Source: Ovis canadensis (lineage: Eukaryota > Chordata > Mammalia > Artiodactyla > Bovidae). Taken from it: DNA of 64,000 nt. The notes under the pieces are model-generated. The model had not been told where the DNA came from, ran no database searches, and saw nothing but the letters and a program-made list of their open reading frames with translations. The DNA lies in assembly GCF_042477335.2 (NCBI RefSeq), contig NC_091727.1, positions 127,007,501-127,071,500 of the forward strand, in the 5' to 3' direction. The position numbers and the translations under genes were made by a program. Below are positions 35,024-45,434 of the stretch, in pieces. How positions within the stretch are numbered: the first letter of the stretch is position 1; each line of letters begins with the position of its first letter.

Positions 35024-35589
35024 CTGAGGAGAGAAGAAGTTGGTGACAGGTCAAATAATTGGTTTTAGAGTTTAAAACAGTCAGTTAATTATTTTGCAAT
35101 TAGCCAGTTAGCATTGAATTGCTTGCTTTTAAAACATCTATCTGATTGAATAAATTAAACTGTCATTTGTGCTTCCCCCCACAAACTTGTTGGAATACAT
35201 GTGAAAACAAAGAGTAAATCATTTTCCTAAAAAGTAAGAAAAAACAGTGGATTCAGAGTAGTTGGGCTTCCCTTGTGGCTCAGCTGGTAAAGAGTCAGTT
35301 TGCAATGAGGGAGACCCAGGTTCGATCCCTGGGTTGGGAAGATCCCCTGGAGAAGGAAATGGCAACCCACTCCAGTATTCTTGCCTGGAAAGTCCCATGG
35401 ACAGAGGAGCCTGGAGGGCTACAGTCCACGGGGTCGCAAAGAGTCAGACACGACTGAACAATTTCACTTTCTTTCAGAGTAGTTGACTATAATATGAAAA
35501 TATTGGGAAAGGATCATGCAGAAGGAGAGGATCGAGATCAAAAGCCATCATTTTAAAATTTGTGAATATGAACCTCATATACAAAAGTA
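35024..35589 (+). repeat. Local duplication copy A (contains a SINE)
   Basis: From CTGAGGAGAGAAGAAGTTGG to ATACAAAAGTA. Apart from the 221 bp formed by the SINE and one target copy, it aligns end to end with 38133-38474 at roughly 93% identity by eye (345 against 342 bp). I do not recognise the sequence as a known repeat. Confidence 0.9.
35265..35472 (+). mobile_element. Bov-tA SINE with 13-bp TSD
   Basis: GGCTTCCCTTGTGGCTCAGC to CAGACACGACTGAACAATTT, flanked by perfect TTCAGAGTAGTTG repeats at 35252-35264 and 35473-35485. The paralogous site at 38360-38372 is unoccupied. Confidence 0.96.
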
Positions 35590-35831
35590 AAGTTCGAAGC
35601 ATGGCATTACCATCAGATTTCCTGGTACTTGTATTTTGCAGTGCCTGATTGAATGCCTTATAAGATTGATGAGCTGAGTTTTTATTTTTTATAGAAGAAA
35701 ATGACTTTTTCATAAAAGGCAGAAAGTATAGTAATTTAGAGGCCTAATTGGATTCAGATAGATCTGGTTTCAAATCCCTTTTCCACCATTTACAATGTTG
35801 ACTTTGCAACATTTCTGGGCATATGTTATAT
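35590..35831. other. Intergenic; possible MIR end
   Basis: About 35740-35820 (AGATCTGGTTTCAAATCC, CCACCATTTACAATGTTGAC) resembles the end of an antisense MIR. Nothing else. Confidence 0.35.
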
Positions 35832-35844
35832 GGAAGGCTGGTGG

Positions 35845-36036
35845 TGGTTTAGTCACAAAGTCGTGTCTGGCTCTTGGACTGTAGCCCGCCAGGCTCCTCT
35901 GTCCATGGGATTCTCCAGGCGAGAATACTGTAGTGGGTTACTATTTCCTTCTCCAGGGGATCTTCCCAACCCAGGAATTGAGCACCGGTCTCCTGCACTG
36001 CAGGCAGATTCTTTACTGACTGAGCTATGAGGGAAG
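35845..36036 (-). mobile_element. Bov-tA-type SINE, first of a same-site pair
   Basis: AGTCACAAAGTCGTGTCTGG to GAGCTATGAGGGAAGC. Flanked by GGAAGGCTGGTGG (35832-35844) and GGAAGGCTA (36040-36048). Confidence 0.88.
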
Positions 36037-36048
36037 CAGGGAAGGCTA

Positions 36049-36246
36049 AGTAAGTAAGTGTTAGTCACTCAGTCATGCCCAATTCTTTGCAGCCCACCAG
36101 GCTCCTCTATCCATGAGATTTTCCAGGCAAGGATACTGGAGTGGGCTGCCATTTCCTTCTCCAAGGGAACTTCCCAACACAGGGATTAAACCCGGCTCTC
36201 CTGTACTGTAGGCAGATCCTTTACCAACTGAGCTACAATGGAAGCC
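36049..36246 (-). mobile_element. Bov-tA-type SINE, second of a same-site pair
   Basis: TTAGTCACTCAGTCATGCCC to GAGCTACAATGGAAGCC. Flanked by CAGGGAAGGCTA at 36037-36048 and 36247-36258. Confidence 0.88.
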
Positions 36247-36262
36247 CAGGGAAGGCTAGTGG

Positions 36263-36830
36263 CCCACTAAAATTTGGGCCTTTCCTTAGAGTAAAATGGT
36301 TCCAGGGAACCACCATTAAGCAAGCATATTTTCCTGCCCCTCTTGCTTCTAAATGAGGCCACATTACTAATTTTCACCAAAGTAATTGAATCTGAGACTC
36401 TAGACATAGCCAAGGCACAATATGGAAGGAGCCAGGGTTCCTGAAACATCTCATGGAAGAAAGCTACTGACTAACCAAGAATACCCACCCTGGGCTGTCA
36501 CATGAGTCAGAAATAAAATTCTACTGTGTTAAGCTACTGAAATTTTCAGGTTCATTTGCTGCAGTGGCTTTAGCTCCCCTATGCAGGGTCTGATGCCCCC
36601 TTCTCTAAAATGATGCTACGTATATGTGCATGCCACTGGATTTCTTACCTAAAGTCATGCAAGGGAGTGATGTCAGTAGAATGGTGGGAACAAGAGGTAT
36701 ATATAGAAGATTTTGGTATGTTGGCAAGGGCTAGTAGACAGGCAGGGGTTAGGAAGATTTGACTGTGAAAGAAGTGGGAAGAGCTGCTTAGGGAAAAGAC
36801 TAAATCAGTAAGCAGACTGAAATAGTGGTT
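36263..36830. other. Intergenic with possible MaLR-like LTR end
   Basis: About 36470-36560 has ATGAGTCAGAAATAAAATTC and GTGTTAAGCTACTGAAATTT, the pattern of an old LTR polyadenylation region (AATAAA, then TTAAGCCACTGA-like). No gene. Confidence 0.35.
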
Positions 36831-37042
36831 CAAAGTGAAAGTGAAAGTCTCTCAATTGTGTCCAACAGTTTGCAACCCGATGGACTGTAGCTCGCCAGTC
36901 TCCTCTCTCCATGGGAATTCTCCAGGTAAGAAGACTGGAGTGGATTGCCATTCCCTTCTCCAGGGGATCTTCCCGATCCAGGGATCAAACCTGGGTCTCC
37001 TGCATTGCAGGCATATTCTTTACCATCTGAGCCACAAGAGAA
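36831..37042 (-). mobile_element. Bov-tA-type SINE
   Basis: TCTCTCAATTGTGTCCAACA to CATCTGAGCCACAAGAGAA. Full length. Confidence 0.9.
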
Positions 37043-37061
37043 TTTACTACATCCAAATCTA

Positions 37062-37370
37062 AGCTTTAACACTACCACCTGTGACTTTGGACAAATCGCT
37101 TCACTTCTGTGTGCCTCAGTTTTATCATTATAATTATTACCATTATCACAATGTACATGTATAGAAATGGAGATGGCAAGAAGACAGAAAAGAAGATGAG
37201 GCTAAGAGCCAAATGGTCTAATCACAGCCAGAATCTGCCCCTGCTCAGTTCTGTCATCACAACTAGGTCGTTTGGCATCTCGGGGTCTCAGTTTCCACAC
37301 CTCTAAGTTGGGAATAATACCTACCCCATCTATAAGGTTTTTAGCTACATTCAAGAGAAGCAACTTTTAT
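37062..37370 (-). mobile_element. MIR SINE remnants
   Basis: ACCTGTGACTTTGGACAAAT, CGCTTCACTTCTGTGTGCCT, CAGTTTTATCATTATAATTA, then a second trace with GGGTCTCAGTTTCCACACCT and GGGAATAATACCTACCCCAT. Either one duplicated or two separate decayed antisense MIRs. Confidence 0.55.
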
Positions 37371-37626
37371 AAGAAAAGGTTTTTTAAAATGTAAAGTGTT
37401 ATTTTAGAGTTTGGACCACCCAGTAGTCAGACTGTTTTTTAATGTACATCCCAAAGCAACAGTTGAATGCCTCCACATGCCAATGAACATGGTACATGGG
37501 ATCAGTCAGTGCTGGAGACTACCCACTTAGCCTAACAATGGATGCTACTGCAATAAACACTTCTGGATCCTCTCTTGGGGATATAATAAAACTACTATCA
37601 TTGCTTTCCATCTATGCATCTTTACT

Positions 37627-37735
37627 CTTGCCTGGAAAATCGCATGGGCAGAGGAGCCTGGAAGGCTGCAGTCCATGGGGTCGCTAAGAGTCGGACACAA
37701 CTGAGCGACTTCACTTTCACTTTTCACTTTCATGC
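37627..37735 (+). mobile_element. Bov-tA SINE 3' half
   Basis: CTTGCCTGGAAAATCGCATG to ACTTCACTTTCACTTTTCAC. Followed directly by a second 3' half. Confidence 0.85.
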
Positions 37736-37880
37736 ATTGGAGAAGGAAATGGCAACCCACTCCAGTGTTCTTGCCTGGAAAATCCCAGGGACGGGGGAGC
37801 CTGGTGGGCTGCCTTCAATGGGGTCGCACAGAGTCAGACACAACTGAAGTGACTTAGCAGTAGCAGTAGCAGTAGCAGTA
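37736..37880 (+). mobile_element. Bov-tA SINE 3' half with (AGCAGT)n tail
   Basis: TTGGAGAAGGAAATGGCAAC to CAACTGAAGTGACTTAGCAG, then a GTAGCAGTAGCA-type hexamer tail to 37880. Such simple 3' tails are usual for this SINE class. Confidence 0.87.
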
Positions 37881-38132
37881 TTACCCAGCTTAAACATACA
37901 TCTTACTCACTAGACTTGACCTTCAGTGATTTCTGGCCATTTCCAAAATAAAATCTACCTTCAAAGAAAGAAGAGTTCTTGTTGAATGTGTCCCTGCAAC
38001 AAAGGCAGTTCTAAAGGAGGTCCTGCTCCACTGTTTTTTGCAGTTTAGTCCAATCCCTAAAATCATACTTTGCATATTAAAGGAGTCTCACAATGTTTTT
38101 TTCCTGAGTATCACCAAAGTATATCACTACTT

Positions 38133-38474
38133 CTGAGGAGAGAAGAAATTGGTGACAGATCAAATAATTGGTTTTAGAGTTTAAAACAGTCAGTTAATTA
38201 TATTGCAATTAGCCAGTTAGCATTGAATTGCTTGCTTTTAAAATATCTGTCTGATTGAATAAACTAAACTGTCATTCGTGCCTCCCCCCCACAAACATTG
38301 GAGTACATGTGAAAACAAAGAATAAATCATTTTCCTAAAAAGTAAGAAAAAAGAGTGGATTCAAAGTGGTTGATTATAATATGGAAATATTGGGAAAGGA
38401 TCATTCAGAAAGAGAGGATGGTTCAAAAGCCATCATTTTAGAATTTCTGAATATGAACCACATATACAAAAGTA
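38133..38474 (+). repeat. Local duplication copy B (empty SINE site)
   Basis: From CTGAGGAGAGAAGAAATTGG to ATACAAAAGTA. Paralogue of 35024-35589 without the SINE. A single TTCAAAGTGGTTG at 38360-38372 marks the unoccupied target. Confidence 0.9.
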
Positions 38475-38513
38475 TAAAACATATCATGGAAAGTAGGGTT
38501 CATACCAGTCCAC

Positions 38514-38846
38514 ATTCCCTTGGACAGCAAGGAGGTCAAACCTGTCAATCCTAAAGGAAATCAACCCTGAATATTCATTGGAATTACTGATGCTGAAGCT
38601 GAAGCTCCAATACTTTGGCCACGTGATGCAAACAGCCAACTCATTAGAAAAGACCCTGATGCTGGGAAAGGTTCAGGGCAGGAGGAGAAGAGGTGACAGA
38701 GGATAAGATGATTGGATGGCATCACCAACTCAATGAACATGAGTTTGAGCAAGCTCCAGGAGATGGTGAAGGACAGGGAAGCCTGGCATGTTGCAGTCCA
38801 TGGGGGCGCAAAGAGGTGGACACGACTGAGTGACTGAACAACAACA
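38514..38846 (+). mobile_element. BovB LINE 3' end
   Basis: ATTCCCTTGGACAGCAAGGA, CTCCAATACTTTGGCCACGT, GACCCTGATGCTGGGAAAGG and TGGACACGACTGAGTGACTG, then an ACAACAACA tail. About 330 bp, 5'-truncated, with no open C-terminal frame. Confidence 0.88.
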
Positions 38847-39070
38847 TTCAGTGATGTGCACAATGAGTCCCAGAGAAGCTCAGTGACTTCAGCCTGGTCA
38901 CATGTATGATGAGCAGAAGCTGGATGTAATTTAAACCTTTTTGCTTGGAAATAAATATGTATCTTCCCAAATGCTTAACTTGAGGGAAAAAACATGCTTT
39001 TGGTTGTATATGATGCTTATTTAAAGGTCATTTGCCGGTGACAGCCTTACACCAGCTGAAATGACAGTGA
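38847..39070. other. Intergenic, nothing recognised
   Basis: Separates two BovB fragments; no feature is supported. Confidence 0.4.
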
Positions 39071-39083
39071 CTGAACTAAGAGA
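39071..39083 (+). repeat. BovB target-site duplication, left
   Basis: CTGAACTAAGAGA, repeated at 40221-40233. Confidence 0.8.
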
Positions 39084-40220
39084 TCATGAAAAAGCAAGAG
39101 AGTTCCAGAAAAACATCTATTTCTGCTTTATTGACTATGCCAAAGCCTTTGACTGTGTGGATCACAGTAAACTGTGGAAAATTCTGAAAGAGATGGGAAT
39201 ACCAGACCACCTGACCTGCCTCTTGAGAAATCTGTATGCAGGTCAGGAAGCAACAGTGAGAACTGGACATGGACCAACAGACTGGTTCCAAATAGGAAAA
39301 GGAGTATGTCAAGGCTGTATATCGTCACCCTGCTTATTTAACTTCTATGCAGAGTACATCATGAGAAATGCTGGACTGGAAGAAACACAAGCTGGAATCA
39401 AGATAGCCGGGAGAAATATCAATAACCTCAGATATTCAGATGACACCACCCTTATGGCAGAAAGTGAAGAGGAACTAAAAAGCCTCTTGATGAAAGTGAA
39501 AGTGGAGAGTGAAAAAGTTGGCTTAAAGCTCAACATTCAGAAAATGAAGATCATGGCATCTGGTCCCATCACTTCATGGGAAATAGATGGGGAAACAGTA
39601 GAAACAGTGTCAGACTTTATTTTGGTGGGGGGGGGGGGGTTCCAAAATCGCTGCAGATGGTGACTGCAGCCATGAAATTAAAAGACGCTTACTCCTTGGA
39701 AGAAAAGTTATGACCAACCTAGATAGCCTATTCAAAAGCAGAGACATTACTTTGCCGACTAAGGTCCGTCTAGTCAAGGCTATGGTTTTTTCCTGTGGTC
39801 ATGTATGGATGTGAGAGTTGGACTGTGAAGAAGGCTGAGCGCTGGAGAATTGATGCTTTTGAAGTGTGGTGTTGGAGAAGACTCTTGAGAGCCCCTTGGA
39901 CTGCAAGGAGACCCAACCAGTCCATTCTGAAGGAGATCAACCCTGGGATTTCTTTGGAAGGAATGATGCTAAAGCTGAAGCTCCAGTACTTTGGCCACCT
40001 CATGCGAAGAGTTGACTCATTGGAAAAGACTGTGATGCTGGGAGGGATTGGGGGCAGGAGGAGAAGGGGACGACAGAGGATGAGATGGCTGGATGGCATC
40101 ACGCACTCGATGGACGTGAGTCTGAGTGAACTCCAGGAGGTGGTGATGGACAGGGAGGCCTGGCGTGCTGCGATTCATGGGGTTGCAAAGAGTCGGACAC
40201 GACTGAGCAACTGAACTGAA
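39084..40220 (+). mobile_element. BovB LINE, 5'-truncated with TSD
   Basis: First frame (to 39663): KAREFQKNIYFCFIDYAKAF, GVCQGCISSPCLFNFYAEYI and NLRYSDDTTLMAES, with the catalytic box YSDD at 39433-39444. It is closed by a frameshift at an expanded 13-base G run (39627-39639). The second frame (39795-40214) is an intact C-terminal part ending at its natural stop ([20 protein letters not shown] to [12 protein letters not shown]). A 13-bp direct repeat flanks the whole, so this is one insertion event. It lacks endonuclease and the N-terminal RT. Confidence 0.95.
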
Positions 40221-40233
40221 CTGAACTAAGAGA
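40221..40233 (+). repeat. BovB target-site duplication, right
   Basis: CTGAACTAAGAGA, identical to 39071-39083. It merges with the CTGAA 3' tail of BovB, so the first five bases are ambiguous. Confidence 0.75.
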
Positions 40234-40595
40234 AGGATACCTTAAGGAGGGAGAAAAGTGGATGGAGGTAGAAGCAGTGGAATTTGCTACACAACTGACT
40301 GTGAGAACTAGACGGTTTTTATTAAAAAGGCATTTAAGATGATCCCAGATTGGAAGATATCTGCTCCTTCCTTAATCCAGTAGCCCCCTCTGTGCTTCTG
40401 AGAATTGTCTCTCAAGATACCCCAAATTTGCGTCCCATCTGGAGCTGCTGTGTTCTCATGTGACTCCCCCTCAGTCCACATAAGAATGTTCTAGGGGTGG
40501 ACCTCTGGTCCACACCAGTAAGTACCTTTTATTTCATTTTTTGTGCTTTGTTCAAAGAATTCAATCACTCCCCGAGTAGCTATATAAGTTGTAAT
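40234..40595. other. Intergenic, nothing recognised
   Basis: No gene or repeat assigned. Confidence 0.4.
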
Positions 40596-40876
40596 GCTGT
40601 AAAACAGAAGTGTCCAATAAAAAGATGGTGTGAGCCAAGTATGTATTTTCAATGTTCTAATTGCCACATTAAGAGAGGAAACAGGTGGAATTAATTTTAA
40701 TAATATATTTTATTGAACACAATAAATCCAATATGTTATCATTTAAACATGAAATCTATGTTTTTTTAATTAATAGGATATTTTACATTCTTTTTTCCCC
40801 TAGTACTCTGTGTTCAAAATCCAGTTGTGTGTTTTACACTTATAAACCATCACATCTCAATTTAGACTAGCCACAC
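40596..40876 (+). repeat. Old mammalian repeat, left part, family uncertain
   Basis: AACAGAAGTGTCCAATAAAA, CAGGTGGAATTAATTTTAAT, GATATTTTACATTCTTTTTT and ATCTCAATTTAGACTAGCCA are in the order of a common mammal-wide repeat that normally continues into a GTGCTCAATAGCCACATG-type end. That end is found at about 41283-41345, beyond an inserted BovB. Confidence 0.55.
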
Positions 40877-41279
40877 TATAAAGAAAGCTGAGCGCCAAAG
40901 AATTGATGTTTTTGAACTGTGGTGTTGGAGAAGACTCTTGAGAGTCCCTTGGACTGCAAGGAGATCCATCCAGTCCATCCTAGAGGAGATCAGTCCTGAG
41001 TGTTCATTGGAAGAACTGATGTTGAAGCTGAAACTCCAATACTTTGGCCACCTGATGCGAAGAGCTGACTCATTTGAAAGGACCCTGATGCTGGGAAAGA
41101 TTGAGGGCAGGAGAAGGGGACGACAGAGGATGGGATGGTTGGATGGCATCACCAACTCAATGGACATGGGTTTGGGTAGATTCCAGCAGTTGGTGATGGA
41201 CAGGGAGGCCTGACATGCTGCAGTTCAAGGGGTCGCAAGGAGTCGGACATGACTGAGCGACTGAACTGAGCTGAACTGA
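40877..41279 (+). mobile_element. BovB LINE 3' end inserted in an older repeat
   Basis: Encodes the C-terminal fragment ([40 protein letters not shown]) and ends in GACTGAGCGACTGAACTGAG. It splits the older repeat described on either side. Confidence 0.9.
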
Positions 41280-41282
41280 ATA

Positions 41283-41345
41283 CTTTGAGTGCTCAATAGC
41301 CACACGTGATTGATAGCTGACAAACTGGACAGAATAACTCTAGAG
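41283..41345 (+). repeat. Old mammalian repeat, right part
   Basis: CTTTGAGTGCTCAATAGCCA, then CTGACAAACTGGACAGAATA, the expected continuation of 40596-40876. Confidence 0.5.
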
Positions 41346-41570
41346 GCCTAGATCACCCACTATGTGGAAAAAGATAGCCTATAGAGAAGAAAGAAGTAAG
41401 TCAATATGCCAAGAGATGCAGACATGAAAAGCAAAGAGAAAAACCAAGAATACTAGTGGCATTCAGGTCCCTGATTTTAAGGGTTCTTGAGGATCAATTA
41501 TACCCTCTCAACCAGGACAAGCCATAGCCTGGATGTTTTTGAGATATCCCAGTTACCTTTCAATAATATG
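41346..41570. other. Intergenic, nothing recognised
   Basis: No feature supported. Confidence 0.4.
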
Positions 41571-41712
41571 CTCTGTCCATGGGATTTTCCAGTCAAGAAT
41601 ACTGCAGTGAGTAGCCATTCCCTTCTTCAGGGTATCTTCATGACCCAGGGATCAAACCTGGGTCTCCTGCATTGCAGGCAGATTCTGTACCATCTGAGCC
41701 ACCAGAAAAGTC
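41570..41712 (-). mobile_element. Bov-tA SINE, truncated, with short TSD
   Basis: GCTCTGTCCATGGGATTTTC to CATCTGAGCCACCAGAAAAG. Flanked by CAATAATAT at 41561-41569 and 41713-41721. The tail third of the SINE is missing at the left. Confidence 0.87.
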
Positions 41713-41904
41713 CAATAATATAATACTTTGCTATTAAAAATATTATTTTCCTCATTATTAAGAATAAAGTGGAGTCATTTGCTTGAATTACCTTAAGTAT
41801 GGTGATTTTTCTCGATTTATATGCCTTCACCCCTTAGCAGACATTACTAATGAATTGCTCATTTTCCCTCTTTCTTATGGATTCTAAATGTAGGCGGGAA
41901 GGAT

Positions 41905-42015
41905 GGTCAAGAGTAAGAGGACATACGTATACCTATGGCTGATTCATGTTGATATATGTCAGAAACCAACACAATATTGTAAAGCTCCAATTAAAAATAA
42001 ATAACTTAAAAAAAG
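41905..42015 (+). mobile_element. L1 (bovine type) extreme 3' end
   Basis: ACCTATGGCTGATTCATGTT, GATATATGTCAGAAACCAAC, ACAATATTGTAAAGCTCCAA and TTAAAAATAAATAAC. About 100 bp with an A-rich tail. Confidence 0.82.
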
Positions 42016-42362
42016 AAACTAGTGAATTAATGCAGCACCTCAAGAATAGAACCAACTGATAAAATGATGTATAAGCCAAATGATTCTGACAATTACGAAT
42101 GTCAATAAAAAAGGTGGTATCTAAAGAAAAAGAATCTTTCTCAACAATGCTCTAAGCAGTTACTATCAAATAATTGGAGTAACCATGTAAATGGAAATGT
42201 ATGTACCACCACTGCTATAGAGTTGCAATGTGTCCATTTCTTCTTTCCCTTAATGAATGATGAGAGCTATCTTTATGGGCATGTCACACATGAGACAATC
42301 CCTGATGCTCCTAGACAAATGTGTGTGCATATTGAGGTTAGAAGAGGAACATGATCTCATAG

Positions 42363-42545
42363 GGGCTTCCCTTGTGGCTCAGCTGGTAAAGAATCCACTT
42401 GCAGTGTGGGATCCCTGGGTTGGGAAGATCCCCTGGGAAGGGAAAGGCTACCCACTCCAGTATTCTGGCCTGCAGAATTCCATGGACTCCATAGTTCATG
42501 GGGTCACAAAGAGTCGGACACAACTGAGTGACTTTCACTTCATAA
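42363..42545 (+). mobile_element. Bov-tA-type SINE
   Basis: GGGCTTCCCTTGTGGCTCAG to GTCGGACACAACTGAGTGAC. The head has a short deletion between GCAGTGTGGGA and TCCCTGGG. Confidence 0.9.
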
Positions 42546-44029
42546 CTCAAAGGAAAACTGAGGAAGCCACACTAACTGAAGGATACACAGCTAGAAATAC
42601 ATGGTTTGAACAGTTATTGCAGCCATATAGCTTTTTGCCTCAGACAAGTGATTTGGGAATGTCAGCTAGACATTCAAAAACTTAGCCATTGTAAAATGTA
42701 GCAAGTAATCAAAAGATTTAGTGGAGAAATTGTGGATAATTCTTTGTAACAAATCCATTTTCTAAGTATTCCATTTGGGGGTTGTCATAAATATCAGCCA
42801 AGGAAGGAAGAGATGCCATAGTAAGATGTCCTACTAAGAAATTCTGTCACTGAATCCATGAATCAAACCACTGGAAGAAGTTTCAAATAAATCTGAATAC
42901 TTTCCTTGTAGTACTGGTGGAGTCTTCAAAGAGGAAAAGATATTTGTGCAACTGTATTCAAATAAGACCAAAAGTAAACAGGTTTAATTTAAAGTTAAAA
43001 TGCACAATCTTTCTTTTCAATCGTATTTTGTTTTGTTTTAACAATAAAACTTGCAGAAAGCAGGACTTTCTTCTCTAATATTCTCTCTCTGCAGATTTCC
43101 AGAAATTTGCTTCCTTTTGTAAGAATGCCATTTCTGGGAAAGTAAAAGACTACATTTTTGGATTAAAGAATTCTGAGGCAACCACACCTCAGCCAGCGTC
43201 ATTAGAATAATTGCTGATACAATGCTGCCCTCTAGCAATGGCTCAGATTGGGCTTCTGCCCCAGTAATCCTCTCCCCAGACCACTGAGACATCTTCCTAC
43301 TTCCAGAGCACATCCAAATAGGAGGGGAGTTATCATTTTGTCTGGTTCCCTAATGAGAATTGAACAATCACAAAGATGAGGTTACTGAGGCCCAGAATGA
43401 TCAAGTGACTTGCCCACGGTCACACAACTTGTCACGGACTGGCATAGCTGGAATTGCAATTTAGATTTTCATTTTGTTTTATTCTCTGTCTCTTTCTCTC
43501 TCTCTCCCTCTCTCCTTTTTCTTATCAGGGTAGAGGACAGTAACTTGGTTATGGAGAAACTCTGAGTGGTATCAGAATGAAAGTCTTAGCCCAATGAATG
43601 ACCACAAAGATGATTTATCTGTTTAGGTTATTTTAGTTTGGGATTGAAAGAGGAAGAATTCACAGGAAAGAGGCCATATTTCTCCAGGAATTTTCTTTTG
43701 AGTCATGGCTCCTGGGCCTCCAGAAAACCCCAAAATACAACCTCATATTCATCTTTATTCTGAAATAATCTTTGTTATGGAAGGCAGCAGTTGAAAGAAA
43801 GCTATTATGGATCTGGGAAGGACCATGAGTATTTGCCTTTCTAATCCCACCCCACCTCCTAAATCCTGAAAAGATTTAGGGCAATAGCATAGTTAGGGTG
43901 GACTGGAGAGCAAGGGGAGCAGTAGCTTCTCCCAGAATACTCTTGAAAAGTGAAGTCTCTAACAATACTTACAGTAATATGTTGTAAGATAGTTGAGTTT
44001 GTAATAAAAATATGTTAGAGGGAAACTCA
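42546..44029. other. Intergenic; MIR trace and pyrimidine tract
   Basis: About 43370-43460 holds a MIR segment (GATGAGGTTACTGAGGCCCA, GTGACTTGCCCACGGTCACA). About 43485-43520 is a CT-rich tract. No gene. Confidence 0.5.
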
Positions 44030-44800
44030 GTATCTTTAGCCATCAGGGAAATACAATTCAAAACCACCATGAGATATCTACTAGAATGGCCATAATCAAA
44101 ATAGACAATAACAAATGTTGGTGAGGCTGTGGAGAACTTGGATTCCTCATATACTGCTAATGGGGATGTAAAATGGTGCAGCCTCTTTGGAAGATAGTTT
44201 GACTTTCCTCACATGTTTAAACATAGAATTATATGCTCCAGTAATTTTAATCCTGTGTGTGCCCAACAGAAATGAAAATGTACATTCACACAAAACTTGT
44301 ACAAGACTATTCATAGCAGCAGTATTCATAATAGCAAAAAGGTGGAAACAAATTGTCCACCAACTGAAGAACATATAAGCTAAATGTTGTGTATCCATAC
44401 AATGGAATATTATTCAGCTAGAAAAAGAAATAAGTACTGACACATGTGACAACATGGATGAATCTTGAAAACATTATTCTAAGTGAAAGAAGCCAGACAC
44501 AAAAGGGCACATGTAATAGGTAAAGCTGTAGACAGAAAGTAGATTAGTGGTTTCCAGGAGCTGGGAGACAGGGAGAATGAGGAGTAACTGCTTAATGGGT
44601 ACAGAGTTTCTTTTTGAGGTGATGAGAATGTTCTTAAACTAGATTGTGGTAAAAAATAAAATTAGACTGTGGTTATGGTTGCACAACTGTGTGTGTGCAT
44701 ACACTGAAAAAATTGAATTGTATGCTTTAAATGGGTGAATTATATGGCATGTGAATCATAACTCAATAAAGCTCAGACCAAAAAATACATAAATTTTTAA
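44030..44800 (+). mobile_element. Old L1 3' part (ORF2 end plus 3' UTR)
   Basis: TACAATTCAAAACCACCATG, GGTGAGGCTGTGGAGAACTT, CCAACTGAAGAACATATAAG, ATCCATACAATGGAATATTA, AGCCAGACACAAAAGGGCAC and GAATCATAACTCAATAAAGC are the 3' landmarks of an old mammalian L1. Translated remnants are frameshifted; no working frame. Confidence 0.82.
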
Positions 44801-44971
44801 AAGATATTAGAGGATATTGTAAGAAAGCCATGGTTAGTCTGTCTAGCACCCATTTATACATCAATGCTTAGACCAGTAAAATTCTCAGCAAAGGTTGTCA
44901 AAGGGTAGGAGTTGTTTTCTTTTTAAATCTTGCCAGATTTCCCAAGACCAACCCAGCTTTAAGGGTCTTGG

Positions 44972-45026
44972 TGAATGGTGAATTGACTCAGTCTTTTCAT
45001 ATGAATGGTGAATTGACTCAGTCTTT
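44972..45026 (+). repeat. 25-bp direct repeat, period 30, each with an AP-1-type site
   Basis: Two identical 25-bp units (44972-44996 and 45002-45026), each starting TGAATGGTGAATTGACTCAG. Each contains TGACTCA (44984-44990 and 45014-45020), the AP-1 consensus. Confidence 0.92.
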
Positions 45027-45434
45027 GTTGGAAAATGTCTACATTTCGTACTGGCTCTTGAGTGATAGTTGAGCAGTGTATAGAATTAGAAGTTCAAGTG
45101 CTGCATAAATATTCTATTGTCAGCTAGTCTATATCTCTTCTAGGTCCATCACATCCCCCTGGAGGGCTCAAAAGTTAAGGGGTCTGCCATGAAGATCCCT
45201 CCTTGCTATTTGCTCCTGGAGATTTCCCTTTCTTTATTTCAGGCCCAGCTGTGAGTTCCCGCCCCCACACTTTATTCAGCATTTCTTTGTGTTTACAATG
45301 GGAGAAGCCACTCAAATTGTCCCTATTAAGCTGCTTAAACCAGAAGTATCTGGGGCCTTTTTTTAATGTGAATGCTTTTTTATCAACAATGCCTCTAGAT
45401 TACTTTAAATATACTCTGATTCATATATACCCTT
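45027..45434. other. Intergenic, nothing recognised
   Basis: No gene or assignable repeat. Confidence 0.4.

Noticed and set aside
40868..41305. TAGCCACAC at 40868-40876 and 41297-41305 looked like a target-site duplication of the BovB between them
   Set aside because: The right copy lies 17 bases beyond the BovB end, and the older repeat that BovB interrupts naturally carries TAGCCACA twice. The two copies are part of that repeat, not a TSD.
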